Source of the DNA: Quillaja saponaria | Taxonomy: Eukaryota; Streptophyta; Magnoliopsida; Fabales; Quillajaceae | Assembly (NCBI GenBank): GCA_029379385.1 | Contig: CM055611.1 | Coordinates: forward strand, 2,480,001 to 2,544,000 | Length of the DNA: 64,000 nt | Direction: 5' to 3' | In this document: positions 13,538 through 25,991 of the stretch, piece after piece | Layout: the number at the start of each line of letters is the position of its first letter | How positions within the stretch are numbered: position 1 is the first letter of the stretch | Notes under the pieces: model-generated | Databases searched by the model: none | What the model was told of the DNA's origin: nothing | What the model saw: the letters and a program-made list of their open reading frames with translations, nothing else | Translations under genes and position numbers: made by a program

Positions 13538-14496
13538 ATGGCGGAAGGGGGTTTTGAGCCTTATCATGTCCCACAACAAAGCAGAAGAGATAAGCTTAGA
13601 GTTTTAGCTCAAAATCACCAAACGGGTCTTGTAGATTCCTCAGTTAATCTTCAAGGCTGTGCTGGTCGTTTAGGTTTGCTTCCTCCTTATGATCCTTCGC
13701 TTATCTCCTCCGATTTTATAACGATGACCCACCAATTTCACAACCAGAACGGACCGCTTTGTGAGACTAGTACTGAAGCTTGTAAAGGAAACCCAGGTTG
13801 CCTTGGGAAGGAACAAGGACCCAATTTAATGGGATTTGTTGGAGGAATTGTAAATGGTTCTTCTTCATCTCCCTCTTCTTCTGTTTCTCACCATGCTTAT
13901 TTAGATCCAGATTCGTCTTCTTTGAATATAAATCCAGGTGCTATTCAAGTTATAAATAGTAACCAATATCTTTACAACCCACAGAACCTTCGTGAATTCG
14001 ATCATAGTTACAATGAAGGTGAGGTGGTTGCGTTTAAGCCTGAACCATTATCTCTGTCTCTCTCATCCCACAATACCCACAAGGCTAGTAATCTTCCATT
14101 AGAGCTCAATTTGCAAGGATTTGGGTCGTCCTCAATTTATGCCGATAAAGTGATAAGTGCTGGTGGGTATGTAATTCAGAGCACTGTTGGTGGCAGTGGT
14201 TCTGCCTCCAACGATTTGTCGTGGAGCTCCGTCCCGCTTGGGCCATTTACGGGTTACGCTTCGATTTTGAAGGGATCGAGATTCTTGAAACCCGCGCAGA
14301 ACTTGTTGGAAGAGTTGAGCGATGTTGGGGGTCGTGGAATTTATGCAGAAAAGGCAACGGCGGATCCTACGCTCATGGAATCTCCTTCCGAGAGTTTGAG
14401 TGCTAGTGGCATTGCAGACGATCCACTTGGTTCTGGTGATGGAGGTGAGGTTCGGAGAAAGAAGTCCAGGCTATTAACTATGCTTGACGAGGTATG

Positions 14497-14529
<33 letters not shown>

Positions 14530-17500
14530 CAGATTTAATTTTCATGATACTCATCTGCTTTATCATTTTTATTTTTATTTAAAAACATTTTATGTATTTG
14601 TCTTGATGTCGTTTTGCTTTCTGAAACTTGGCCATGATTGTTGTTGGGCATACGCATTTTCCATCTAGCTATGTGTTGCTTTGATCAAAGCCAAGCGTTT
14701 TGTGGCTAGCTGGTAAAGCAATTACCCTATGCTATAAAGGGGTGTCAGTGTTAGGTGCGTAGTGCTGGAAACCAGCATGCAATTTGGGTAGTTGCATGGA
14801 TAAAGCTAGTCATTACCTAATGGGGGATTAATTTATTTTTAGTTTTGATTACGTCTTTGTATTTATAGCTTTCAGAACTGTATTCTATGTGCATTAAATA
14901 ATTGTGTTATGAAGGATAGATGGCCTCGATGATTTCAAAATCTGTCTTTTTGGAAAAGTTGATGGGAGGGAATATATGCACATAGATTGGTGTTATAAAG
15001 TGTATGACGACCATAGAAAGAGTTCTAGTAGGTGATAGTGTCATCAAGTTTAGACGGGTAATGTGCGTAAAGTCATTGGAGGAATCCATTTGAAAAGATT
15101 TATACTTCAAAAAAGTGATTATAGAATCATAATGTATAGAGAAATCTATCTAAGTAGAAGCATACAAGGTGTTTTCCCTTTTTCTATGTTTGGCTTCAGT
15201 TGTTCTTGGATTAGCAGGATAATATCAAAATGATGTGATCTTATATGCGCATGTGCTAGGCTTTTATCCAAGTTTATTAGGGAAGCTAATATTTTAAATC
15301 TTAACCAGCTATAATGTGAATCTTTGGTTGGCCATGATGAAAGCAGTCTCAGAGTTCTTTTATTTTTCTTCTAAAAAAGGGATGTGTTCATCCTTTATAT
15401 GTTTGTGTAAATCTGTATACAAATAAATCTCATCGACCAATATAAATGATACGAGTAGCATGTGATAGGGCTGATGCTCATGTACATTTTTTTGTGTATG
15501 TGTGACACTTGTAATTTACTGAGTTCTCTTTTTTTATTTTTATTTTATTTTTATTTTTTATTTTTTATCCCCTAGTGATCAAGCATTGAGAAAAAAATAA
15601 AATAAAATAAACTGAGTTATCACACCACACACATATGTATCTTTACTAAAAATATTTAAGTTTAATTACTGTTTTGATCCTTGAAAATTACATCATTTAG
15701 CATTTTTGTCCTTTGAGTATTTTTTTTTCCTCATTTGGTCCTTTAGGATTTAATTTTTTTTTTCCTTATCAGGCCATGCAAGATTCAAAATTTTTTTTTT
15801 CTAATCGGATTTTTAATCAATTCAAAATTATTAGATTTTGATGGAGCATGACATGAATTAGCTAATCTGGAAAAAGTTGCATCCCATCCACATTTTACGA
15901 GGGGAAAAGTTTTGTTTTGGGAAAAGTTGCAGCCCAAGATTCTAATGATTGAGTCGATATTCATGTGCTCTTTCATTTCATTCATGAGTGTTCCTATCTT
16001 CATCATCTCTGGAAAGAAATGTCAGCTAATTCCATCCCAATTTAATGGGCATGGCTTGATTAAGGATTCAAAACCCACACGTAAAAAAAATCTTCAATGA
16101 AGAAATTGATAAATGATGTAATATCCAAGGTTCAAAATAGTAATTGAGCCAAAGCATGACTAGCCAGTATCTCTAGGTAGTAAAAGAATTATTGAAGGGC
16201 TGGTCGAAAGGCTGGGTGGTCTTAAATGAATTTGAGTCCCTTATGTGGTATTAATTTGTCAACTTGCTTTACATGTGGAAACTGTTAAACAAGAAAAAAG
16301 TGAATTTACGCTTGCTACATACATGATTTTACTATTCCAAGTGAACAATTTGATCTTAGGTAAGATTGAAAGTAAAACCATTTGGTGTTATGCAATCTTA
16401 TTCTGTGTTTGTGTTGCTGGCTAACTGCTTATTTTGATTAAGCTATTTAAGTGAGTTGAGTTCATTAAAGGGAAAAAATAATAATTCATCAAGAGCATTT
16501 CAATGTGAACTTACTTTACATTGATAACCTACATAATGTTGCAAGGAATCAAGGTTTTTCTTGTAGATGACAGATCTGCTGAACCTTTGTGATCACAATA
16601 AAAGAGAAGAAATTAAATAAAGTAAAAGAAGAAAAAAGTTGTGCTTAAAGAGTTTTTGATAATTATCTATTTTATATATTCCCAAGAAGAAATTGTGACC
16701 GAGTAAAGTATTACCGATTAAGATTTTCATTCCATGTTTGACCCTTATCTGGATCAACTTGCAAATTTTGGATACGTTCCCAAGTGATACAAAGCATAAA
16801 GAATTTAATCCATCTCTTTGAAACTTAGGAATAAAAGCACGCATGATTTTTTGTTTGGATGCCAAATTAATGTAGACAAATTTGGGAACCTGCCTTGAGC
16901 TGCTGCAGGAATTCCTTGAAGACGTATATAAGAATTTACAGTAAGGGGTTAGGGTTAGCCTTCTTTATTGATTAAGGTTCTGATTTCAGCCAGTGATTTA
17001 TGTAAATTAGTGTTTGGTACAAAAGGTATAGGTTGCTGAAAGCTCTGCTCAACAGAAAGGGCATTCGGTTGAGGTTGTGTTGAAGGATAATTCGATGGCC
17101 AACAATGAGAGGATTTAGGCTTTATTGGGTAATAATGTAGGATGAACATAGCGTTGGATGTTCAGTCTATACGCTTGCTCACACTCAAAGCAAGAGGAAG
17201 GCGGGGGGGGGGGGGGGGGGAGGGGGGAGATGGAGGGTTTCAGTCAAGTACATTAGGATATATTTATAGGCCTTCAAAGCCCTGTCTATTTAATAGGACT
17301 TGTATTTGATCATTCTTTTCCTTGAAAGCTAGCAAAGAAGAACTTCAAAATAGAACTGTAATTAGGAAATTTGGACAGTTGAACCCTGGCAAAAGGTCAC
17401 CAAGGACTCTTAAAAACTACCAGAAATCTCCAAGTGATACATAAACTAGTAATCGCATTTCCTGATAAATTCTAAACAAAATATCTGTGCAGGATTTTTT

Positions 17501-20253
17501 CTGAAAACACTGATCTGCTTCTGCACATGAAAAAACCTATAATTTTGAACGTAGGAGTCAACTGGGAAGTAAGAAGCTAGTGCAATCTCGGATCACTAAT
17601 AACCACATCCAAAACTGTAAGATATGTATCTCAATAGGACAAATAAGATATGCAACCAACACATTTCAAAAACATAAGTATCAAAACTTGAAATGAACTC
17701 CAGTTGAAATCTTATTAAGAGTATTGAAAGGTTAATTTAGGGTATTAAATATTAATAGTATGAACGAAGAGAAAGAGGTGAAAAGTTGGAGAGTTTGAGA
17801 GAAGGATAGAGGATTTTTGTAATGGTTCAAGTATTCATGAATTCAATACTATTACAGCCTCTTACTCGTATAAACATTTTCATGATGACATGCAATATTC
17901 CCTTATTGAAAAGAATTTGTCCACCATTGTAAGTGATTAGATTCCATTATCTCTAATAATTTAAATAATAATCTAGCATGACTTCAGTCTGAGTGTTTAC
18001 AAGACTGATCACAACCAATCAAAAAGCTACTGAAGGAGCTACATACCTAGGAACATATTCTGTCAGTTTGATTGGCATTTGTTTTGTTATTTTGACATTC
18101 CTGGGTAATTTTCAGTTATGCTTATCTCAATAAGTATTTGTAATTTGTCATTTTTAGATTTAGGATTAGAGTTTGGAGTCAAATTTATTAGTGTATGTTG
18201 CTTGCTCCTGAAGTTAGTAAAGTTTTAATGAATGAAGTCTTCTTTGTTGCAAATACATTGGGCTTTTATAATTGGAGTGAGCCATAGTTGGCCCATAGGC
18301 AAGGTCTTATTATCTATAGATCGTTTCAGGGTTTGCAAGGAAACATTTCTTGGCCACAAATTACATTTGATCATTGCATGATATTTTAAAGGTTGAATGG
18401 AGTCTTATTGTTTTGGAAAACTTGAAATAAGTTTTAAGTTTTCCAATGATCCTTAGCTAAAATTGAAATCTGTGGTTAGATAAGAATCGGTAATGCTGAT
18501 GTCTGTGGTTCAGACCCTAGCAAATGATTTACAAAAGTTTTATCCCCTCCTATCTCTTCTTCTTAGCCCACAAGGCCATCCTCAGTCTGTCTACCTCTGC
18601 CAATAACGAAAACTTGGAATAGGACTAGAGATGTGCATCAACCGGACAAGCAGAATTAGGAGGTGTATATGTGAAACATTCTACTACAATTTAGCTTTCT
18701 AATTTGTGTTATGAAGCTTATTCCAACCTAAGCTGTTTTGTATGTTTATAGTGCTATGTGTAATGGGTGGCAGCTAGCATATCTGGTATAGGTTGTTGGT
18801 AGTCTTAAGGGGAGCTGGGATCAGATCCCACTCTATCAGGGACCAATTTTTCAGCACTTAAGAAGCCCTCAGTTTTCTTGCTTAAACAGTAGCAACAATA
18901 TATACAAGCATTACTCCTCTTGCAAGTGTGTCTTTTGATGCAAGGAAATATGATTTCTAGTCCCTTTAGTAATGTTTTACTATCTTACTGATTGCTAGGT
19001 CTACCGGAGGTACAGACAGTATTATCAACAGATGCAGGCAGTAGTAACTTCATTTGAGTATGTTGCTGGCCTTGGTAATGCAGCTCCATATGCATACTTG
19101 GCTATAAAGGCCATGTCCAAGCATTTTAGATGCTTGAAGAATACAATTACTGACCAGCTTCAGGTCACCAATAAGGCTCATTTTCATTTAAGCCACAAAA
19201 AAGATGATTCCGTGAGGTTTGGGACCACTGATAGAGGCCTTTATAACCAAAGACCTGCCCACAACTCAGGATTTCTTGATCACCAGCCAGTATGGCGACC
19301 CCAAAGAGGACTTCCAGAGCGGGCTGTAACTGTTCTGAGGGCATGGTTATTTGAGCATTTCTTACACCCGTAAGTGCCTCTGTTGCTTCATGAATATGGA
19401 TATTGGATAATGCATTGGTTTTGTTATGAAGTCTTACTAGGATAAATGGACGTTCTTCTACTCTCCTCATCTCCTAAATTATAAATATTTTGTACATTGG
19501 ATAACCTCCCTCCCTTCCTCTTGCTCAATCTGTTTCTTATGTATTCTTCTTTAATGCTACAGTTATCCTACTGATACGGACAAGATGATGTTGGCTAAAC
19601 AAACTGGTCTGTCTCGTAGCCAGGTATGCTATCCTTGATAAAAGTAATATACGTTCTTTAAATCAGTTTACCCTTGGTAGTAATTTGAAGGATTAACGAT
19701 CAACCAATATTGACAACATCAATTCTGGAGCCAGGTCTCAAACTGGTTTATCAATGCAAGAGTAAGGCTCTGGAAACCAATGGTGGAAGAAATACATTCT
19801 CTGGAAACACGACAAGGTCAAAAAAATTCACCGAGGGGGGAGCAAAATATCAACAGGTCAGGTGATCATTTACCTTCGGCCAACTCACTAGTCTCTGAAA
19901 ACCCATCAACCTCCATCGATAGAGTTCAGGATGCCCCTTTTAAACGCACTAGAAACGAACTTCCTGGTATACATGATAGGACTCAACAGCCTATGAATCT
20001 GGCTTATAACAATTTGTCAAGCAATCAGCCTCTGGGTGTTGGCGGGAGCAGTGGTGTCTCGCTGACACTGGGTCTTCACCAGAATCATGGTATTGGATTA
20101 TCAGAGCCCTTTCCCATCAGTGCAGCTCAACGATTTGGCCTTGCCCTTGAGCCAAATAATGCAGGATATGTCATGGGCAGCTTTGAATCACAAAATCGAC
20201 ATTTTGGAAGAAATGTAATTGGAGGGCAACTTTTGCATGATTTTGTTGGCTGA
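13538..20253 (+). CDS. BLH9: BEL1-like homeodomain transcription factor, BLH9/PENNYWISE clade
   Basis: Spliced CDS of 634 aa; exons 13538-14491, 18999-19369, 19563-19623 and 19735-20253. Frames join correctly at GT..AG borders. TALE homeodomain proteins of this clade pair with KNOX proteins in the nucleus to maintain meristems and control internode and inflorescence patterning. The N-terminus has [16 protein letters not shown], typical of BLH8/BLH9. ZIBEL-like LSLSLSS lies near residue 172. The SKY box [15 protein letters not shown] begins near 245. The BELL domain ([20 protein letters not shown] to HFRCLKNTI) covers about 311-368. The homeodomain covers about 415-478, with the PYP loop extension (HPYPTDTDK) and recognition helix [16 protein letters not shown] second ZIBEL motif (VSLTLGL) lies near 571, and the C-terminus LHDFVG matches the clade. 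Introns 2 and 3 split the homeodomain. Intron 1 is 4.5 kb. Confidence 0.95.
14492..18998 (+). other. Intron 1 of the BLH9-type gene
   Basis: This 4.5-kb intron begins GTATGC, followed at once by a poly(T) run of about 30 bases (14498-14529), and ends TTGCTAG. It contains an 18-G homopolymer at 17203-17220 followed by A and 6 G. Two weak tRNA-promoter-like footprints are present: an A-box-like TGGCTAGCTGG near 14702 and a B-box-like GGTTCAGACCC near 18508. Several short ORFs on either strand (for example minus strand 16593-17149) have no recognisable domain. No second gene is supported inside. Confidence 0.7.
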
Positions 20254-20552
20254 AGATGTTCAAGCTTAAGAACTTCTTGGACATCATTCAATTGGTTAGT
20301 AGACCCAAGAGTTCCAGTTATGCGTTTATCAGCCACCAGAACTCTTTACCATAATGAAGAGTAGTGGAAACATTGCCCATTTTATGGTGCTAGTGCTAGA
20401 GGTATGTTCTCGTAAGGGGAGTATTTGATCTCTTATAACTGTGCCTACCACAGCAGTTAATGCTGGAAAAATTCTCGTGTAAATTCATTTGACAAAATGT
20501 TGTAAAATTTATGGTTTTGGCTGCCTCTTCCGATACTACCACCTTCACTCTT

Positions 20553-20558
20553 AATAAA
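20553..20558 (+). terminator. Poly(A) signal of the BLH9-type gene
   Basis: A canonical AATAAA lies 300 bases after the stop codon, in a mixed-composition 3' UTR that gives way to AT-rich intergenic DNA about 30 bases later. This is a reasonable near-upstream element, but plant signals are loose. Confidence 0.5.
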
Positions 20559-20589
20559 GGTGCCATTGCCATTCGATTCTAAATTCTCA

Positions 20590-22082
20590 AATTATTTAAA
20601 ATATATAATTAACTATATTTATAATATTATTCGGTCCGTACCAGATTAATTAATATTCCATATTTGATAAATTTTATGAATTCACTATCGGTTTAATTTG
20701 TTAAATATTATTCAAAACCAACGCCTAGTTTGTTTGGCTACATCAAGCCTAACCTAAATTACAAACAGATTAATAGCCTTAGTGGGTCATGCAATTGTCA
20801 CTTGTCAGCAATAAATTTTCGAATAATGTTAATGTTACATCTATAAGGAAAATGTTTAGAAAAGATAGATGTTTGAGCATAATAAGTCTCTATTTTTCAT
20901 AGTTTTCTTTTTTCAAGCACAGTCCAAATATCATGCACAGAATGGGATGACTTAGCAGAATAGCAGGTGATAAATATCTTATTTATTTATTTTTGAAAAA
21001 GTTGTACGTAGTCCAGAACTCATAACACGGTGTGATAAACGTGGAAGGCAACTACTATGTCACTTTCATATTTTTTGCGTAAAATGGAAATCATCTAACT
21101 TTTTCTTTAGAAAATTGACCGACAATCAAATTCTTTTCCAATAATGTCAAAATCTGTCAAAGGAAAAAACTCAATATTAATAAAATAATAAATAATTCAA
21201 ACTTTGATGAGTTTTACAGTGAAAACTAAAATTATTCCATTCAAATAATAAATAATTAAATAACTTTTTAAGCAAAGACTTTGAATGTATTAATATATAT
21301 ATATATATATTATAGTACTTTATTTGATTATTTTATATAATTTAGTTGAGATCAATTTCAACGTGAAATTTGAGTTAAGAAAATTAATATAATATATTCC
21401 TCATTAACTATTGGATAAATTTTTAAAATATATTTTTCAAGTATTATAATTATATATGAGATTATAAATTATAAGTTGCATCGAAAAAAATTCGAATTCT
21501 CAGTTCTTGAATTCTCTTTTCATCAGACCAATTGTAATTGATAAAATATGTTATCTAATAATTTATTTATTTCAATTTATTTGAGGATATTTATGGTAGA
21601 AAATTTAATAATTGAGTTGTAAAATGGATATCTAATAAAAATATATGTTTGATTTACTTTGAATAATTTCCTTTTACAAGAATTTTGAGGAAAAAGAAAG
21701 TCAAAAGAGAATAAAGAGAATGGAATTACGAGGAAAAAACTCTTTCGTCCAAAGCAAGGAGGAAATTGTGTTATTTTTGCCAGGAAAGCAAGAAGGAAAT
21801 CGTTGGATGCGCTTCTACAAAACCAGTCCAAACCACAGAACTCTGTTCACCTATTGCATTCGCTCCAACATTCCCCACTTTCTGATTAAGCTTTTCTTCT
21901 TCTGGGCTTTCTCTCTCTTCCACAAAAATATCATATTCTCCACGTTTTACTTGTTCTCCAAATTCTCAGGTTTTTGAGATTCTTCACCAGTCCTTCAGAC
22001 CGATGTGAGATCAAGCTCACCACTTTTGCTCAGACAGACTGGAAGTGGGTGAAAATTTTCTATTTTAGAGGAAAGGTGTCAA
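20590..22082. other. Intergenic region and leader of the mitochondrial carrier gene
   Basis: AT-rich DNA with a (TA)n microsatellite at about 21292-21311. From about 21720 the composition becomes mixed and pyrimidine-rich, which probably marks the promoter and 5' UTR of the downstream carrier gene. An 85-codon open frame at 21720-21977 has no recognisable domain and ends before the carrier start, so it is not called. Confidence 0.5.
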
Positions 22083-25000
22083 ATGAATATGGAAGCTCGA
22101 GTTGGGATGGTGGTTGAAGGGGGACAAATAGCTTTAAATACTACCCATGGAAGCGTAGTCGATGGCAGTGCAATGAAATTCTTGCAGCAGCACAATAATT
22201 CCAAAAAAATATCCCAATCAGCAATCGCAGATAGGAACTGTGCATCAGCACAATAATTCCAAAAAAACACTCAATCAGCAATCGCAGATAGGTACTGTGC
22301 ATCAGCTTCTAGCAGGTGGAATCGCCGGTGCCTTTAGCAAAACCTGTACGGCACCCCTCGCTCGTCTCACTATCCTCTTTCAGGTTCTATTTTATTTGTT
22401 TGTCTATATATAAATTTGAAGTTCTCATTTGGCATTTCCGGACTTTCAGAGATATAAGAATTTTACTCCTAGATAATTATGTTTTTGAGCGTTACTTAAC
22501 TGCGGAAATGGGATATAGATTTGGGTTGGCTGAAATGTTAGAATTTTTACATTAATTTGTGTTTTTTTGGGGGGTTACGGTGATTCGCAGTTAGTCCTTT
22601 TACACATTAACTTTGTATCTTAAGAAAAGATTCACATGTACTAGAGGACCAATGCTGGTGTAATTTCTCTATTGGAAGTGTGGGAATCTTTATTGCCATA
22701 GCAATAAAGGGTCATGCCCATCATCAGCGATCTTTATATGATCTTTTGCAGTTTCATTTCTGAACTTTTAGGAGGAATAAGGGCTTTAAAATCTTTTGGC
22801 GTTGTGCTTTGTTTGCTTTGATTTGGTGTGTCTGGTAATTTGATGATTTTTAACTGACGGTTAGCTCCCTTTTAATGCAAGGATTGTTTTTATGACATCT
22901 CTTTGGGTTTTGGCAGTTGATGCTTCAGGGGATTTCCTTAACTGATTTGCTGCACTATTGGCATGTGCTTCTTTTTTAGTTTCTTTACTATTCTTTTCCT
23001 AATTTTTCTTCCGGGGATTGTCCTCCTTTACTGTACTATCTCTCCTCTGATCAAAATTTCTTTTCTTTTTAAAAATAACTTGTTTGAAAGGAATGAGAAA
23101 AAGCCAAAACATGATAGAAAGCTTTTACTTATTTTGACAACTTTCCTATGTCCCAGTATGGGTTTTGTGTTTTGTTCCTTTTGCATGTTTCTTGTCCATG
23201 TTGGTGCTTTAAACAATACAAGTGAGCTCCCAATAGGAGTCATGCTGATTCTAGAGGCAGTGAGGCCCTAATCATCATGAATGCTATATATATGCTTATC
23301 GTTCATTTGAATGAAATTTGACCTAAAGCACGAGCCGATTTATATCATTGTACTTTTACCCCACTCACTGAATTGGCTATTCTGCATCATTTAATCTTTC
23401 CAGGTACAAGGTATGCATTCTGATGTTGCAACATTAACTAAACCCAGCATATGGCATGAGGCTTCACGTATTGTCAATGAAGAGGGGTTTAGAGCATTTT
23501 GGAAAGGCAATTTGGTGACAATTGTTCATCGTCTTCCGTATTCTTCTGTGAACTTCTATGCTTATGAAAGCTACAAGAATGTAAGCAGCGATGTTTTCAG
23601 CACAATTTTATTTGCAGTTGGAGTATTGGTTTTTGAATCTTTGCTGCTTGCATTTTTTTTATGTTCTCTTCAATTTTGTTGCAGTTATTGCATTCGCTTC
23701 TTGGGGAAAGTCGTCAAGGTAATACAACTGCAAATGTCTGTGTACACTTTGTAGGTGGTGGTTTGGCAGGAATAACAGCTGCCGCTTCCACTTATCCTTT
23801 GGATCTTGTTAGAACAAGACTTGCAGCACAGGTAATATTCATTATGTGATTTAAGATAACTTAAAAATGGTTTCTAAAGTCACAGTAATGTCTGTTAGTC
23901 AGATTTTGGTATGATATGATTAAAGGAGTTCACCGTTTGTCTGAGTGAGATATTTGGTCTGGTTTTCTTGCCAATCCTTATATGCTTTCTGTTTTAACTT
24001 TTATATTTGACACTGTTACTTTTGTACTCTTTCAGACAAATTCAATGTACTACAGAGGCATCTGGCATGCATTTCGTACCATTTGCAGAGAAGAAGGTTT
24101 TTTGGGCTTGTATAAAGGACTTGGAGCGACATTGCTGGTATGCTTTGTTTTGTTTACATTTATTTATTCATTATGTTGATCTTTCTCACATAATCTCATG
24201 TGATGGATGATGCAGGGTGTTGGGCCCAGCATAGCTATAAGCTTTTCTGTTTATGAGGGTTTAAGATCTTCCTGGCAATCTCAAAGGTGAGGACATAATA
24301 ATTGGATCAAATTGAAGCATACCCTATGCTGTACATCTCATGTTTGGTGCGTATAGTTTGCAATATTTTATTGTTATATTCTTTTGTTATTTAGGCCCAA
24401 TGATTCGACTATCATGGTCAGTCTTGCTTGTGGCAGTCTTTCGGGCATTGCTTCATCAACAGGTGGGTGATTTATTTATTCTGGACCTTTCCCAATTCTT
24501 GTGTTTTATATAAAATATTCCATGTGAAGTGAAGCTCTGGAATTCATATTTTTACCTAATTTAATGCTCTTTACATGATATGATGCAATCAGTGGTGTGA
24601 ATCTGAGCAATAAATAATCTTTTGGTACGTGAATTTGGTTTCGTTTCTTTCCACATTAGGAACCTTCTTGTTATTTTTTTTCTTGATTGATTAGGAAGGA
24701 TTGCAATAACACATCAGTCAACATTATGTCTAACCCATATAATTGCATGTGTTTGTAAAATTTCCCTACCAATGGCTAATTGTATTACAATACTGAAAAT
24801 TTTCTGACCATGTGAATTTTTAACAAGTAGATTTTTCCGACCAAGTGGTTTTGAGGCTCTTGGCTCCTCCTCTTTGTTCAGAAAATAGATTTCAAGGTCC
24901 TTCATCTGCCAGATGCATGTCTGTAACTTCCCAGAAAGTAGGAAAGATCTGACCAATTTCGGTGCTTAAGAAAGAAAAGAAAAATAAAAGGGTCTTTTCT

Positions 25001-25572
25001 CCTCTCCCTAGTCTCTTTCATTCTCTGTATCAAGATTTGAACTAAACTACCTATGACCTACACAAATCTCACCACTGTTGGAACTTGGAATTAATTTACA
25101 TATTTGGAATGCTTTTGTGGGGATTACCTGTATGGTAGTAATAATAGTTTTTCTTTTCTACAAGCAAGCCACATGTTTTTTCAATATTAAGTGATGGTAG
25201 CATTTTGTTGTTTTCATGTTATGCAAATGCTGTGAGACATTTGCCGTTCATGTCAACTTAGCTAGTGACGGGCATCGACTGACTTTTTCGGAGACATGAG
25301 CCTAACTTATATTTTATACTCTCTTGAAACATGTAGCAACATTCCCTTTGGATCTTGTGAGGCGAAGAATGCAGCTAGAAGGGGCTGGTGGTCGAGCCCA
25401 GGTCTATAATACTGGCTTGTTTGGGGCATTTGGGCACATCATCCAGAATGAAGGGCTACGAGGATTATATAGAGGTATTCTGCCGGAGTACTACAAGGTT
25501 GTTCCAAGTGTGGGCATTGTCTTCATGACTTATGAGTCACTGAAGATGCTTTTCTCACATACAAGTTATTAG
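22083..25572 (+). CDS. Mitochondrial solute carrier (MCF/SLC25) with a broken first exon
   Basis: Seven exons: 22083-22383, 23404-23580, 23685-23831, 24036-24137, 24216-24286, 24395-24462 and 25337-25572. Exons 2-7 join in frame. The family exchanges nucleotides, cofactors or metabolites across the inner mitochondrial membrane through three ~100-residue repeats of two helices each. The three repeat signatures are visible: PLARLTILFQ, PLDLVRTRLAAQ and PLDLVRRRMQLEG. Matching second halves include EEGFRAFWKGN, EEGFLGLYKGLGATLL and EGLRGLYRGILPEYYK. Sequence type is closest to Arabidopsis At2g37890/At3g53940/At3g55640; the substrate is unknown to me. The conserved start (MNMEARVGMVVEGG) at 22083 runs into TAA at 22254-22256, because a 57-bp segment is tandemly duplicated with one extra base. 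Without the extra copy the product would be 347 aa, the usual length. It is either a pseudogene, a variant allele or a base error. Confidence 0.85.
22188..22302 (+). repeat. Frame-breaking 58/57-bp tandem duplication in carrier exon 1
   Basis: Copy 1 (22188-22245, 58 bp) and copy 2 (22246-22302, 57 bp) both begin CAGCACAATAATTCC and end ACTGTGCAT. They differ mainly at TATCCCAATCAG in copy 1 against CACTCAATCAG in copy 2, one base longer in copy 1, and at one A/T site. The boundaries fall on codon boundaries. A 57-bp duplication alone would add 19 residues in frame; the extra base shifts the frame and brings in the stop at 22254. Confidence 0.93.
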
Positions 25573-25649
25573 TTTCCTCTCCATTTCTGTCATTTATCAT
25601 GCACATTGATAAATTATATTGAGGTTTGGACTAGGAATGTAGACACAAG

Positions 25650-25981
25650 TAGGGGTGGCATCCGAATCAAATAATTCGGATTTGGATTCGAATCTGAATT
25701 AAAAAAATTTTAAATTTGAATAGTACATAATCTGATTTGATATTCGATGAATAATTTGAATTAATATTCGACTTCGAATTATAATTCAAGTTAATATTTA
25801 TAAAAACAATTCTATATAAAAAAATATTATTTTTTAACCAAAATATCCCTAAATATTCAAATATTGGAATTCAAATTTGAGTTCGAATGTTCAATATTCA
25901 ATTCGAATTTCTAATTAAGTTCAAGTAAGTATTTGAGTTTAAATTACACTATTTGATATTATTTGATTTGAATTCTATTGA
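25650..25981. mobile_element. Short non-autonomous element with perfect 10-bp target-site duplication
   Basis: The segment begins TAGGGGTGGCATCCGAA and is flanked on both sides by TAGACACAAG (25640-25649 and 25982-25991). The interior is AT-rich with many TTCGAAT/ATTCGAA motifs and no coding potential. The direct flanking repeat supports insertion. I cannot assign a superfamily: there are no clear terminal inverted repeats and no obvious poly(A) tail. It lies just downstream of the carrier stop codon. Confidence 0.7.
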
Positions 25982-25991
25982 TAGACACAAG

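Noticed and set aside
14701..14800. SINE or tRNA gene suggested by an A-box-like TGGCTAGCTGG
   Set aside because: No B box at the right distance and no tRNA folding.
16593..17149. Minus-strand ORFs in BLH9 intron 1, considered as a nested gene or gag fragment
   Set aside because: No retroelement or protein motif could be recognised, and the frames are short and separated.
18480..18860. tRNA-like B boxes near 18508 and 18816
   Set aside because: No matching acceptor stems or convincing A boxes, so not tRNA genes; at most old SINE footprints.
24714..24956. 80-codon minus-strand ORF in carrier intron 6
   Set aside because: Lies in an intron, antisense, with no recognisable domain.
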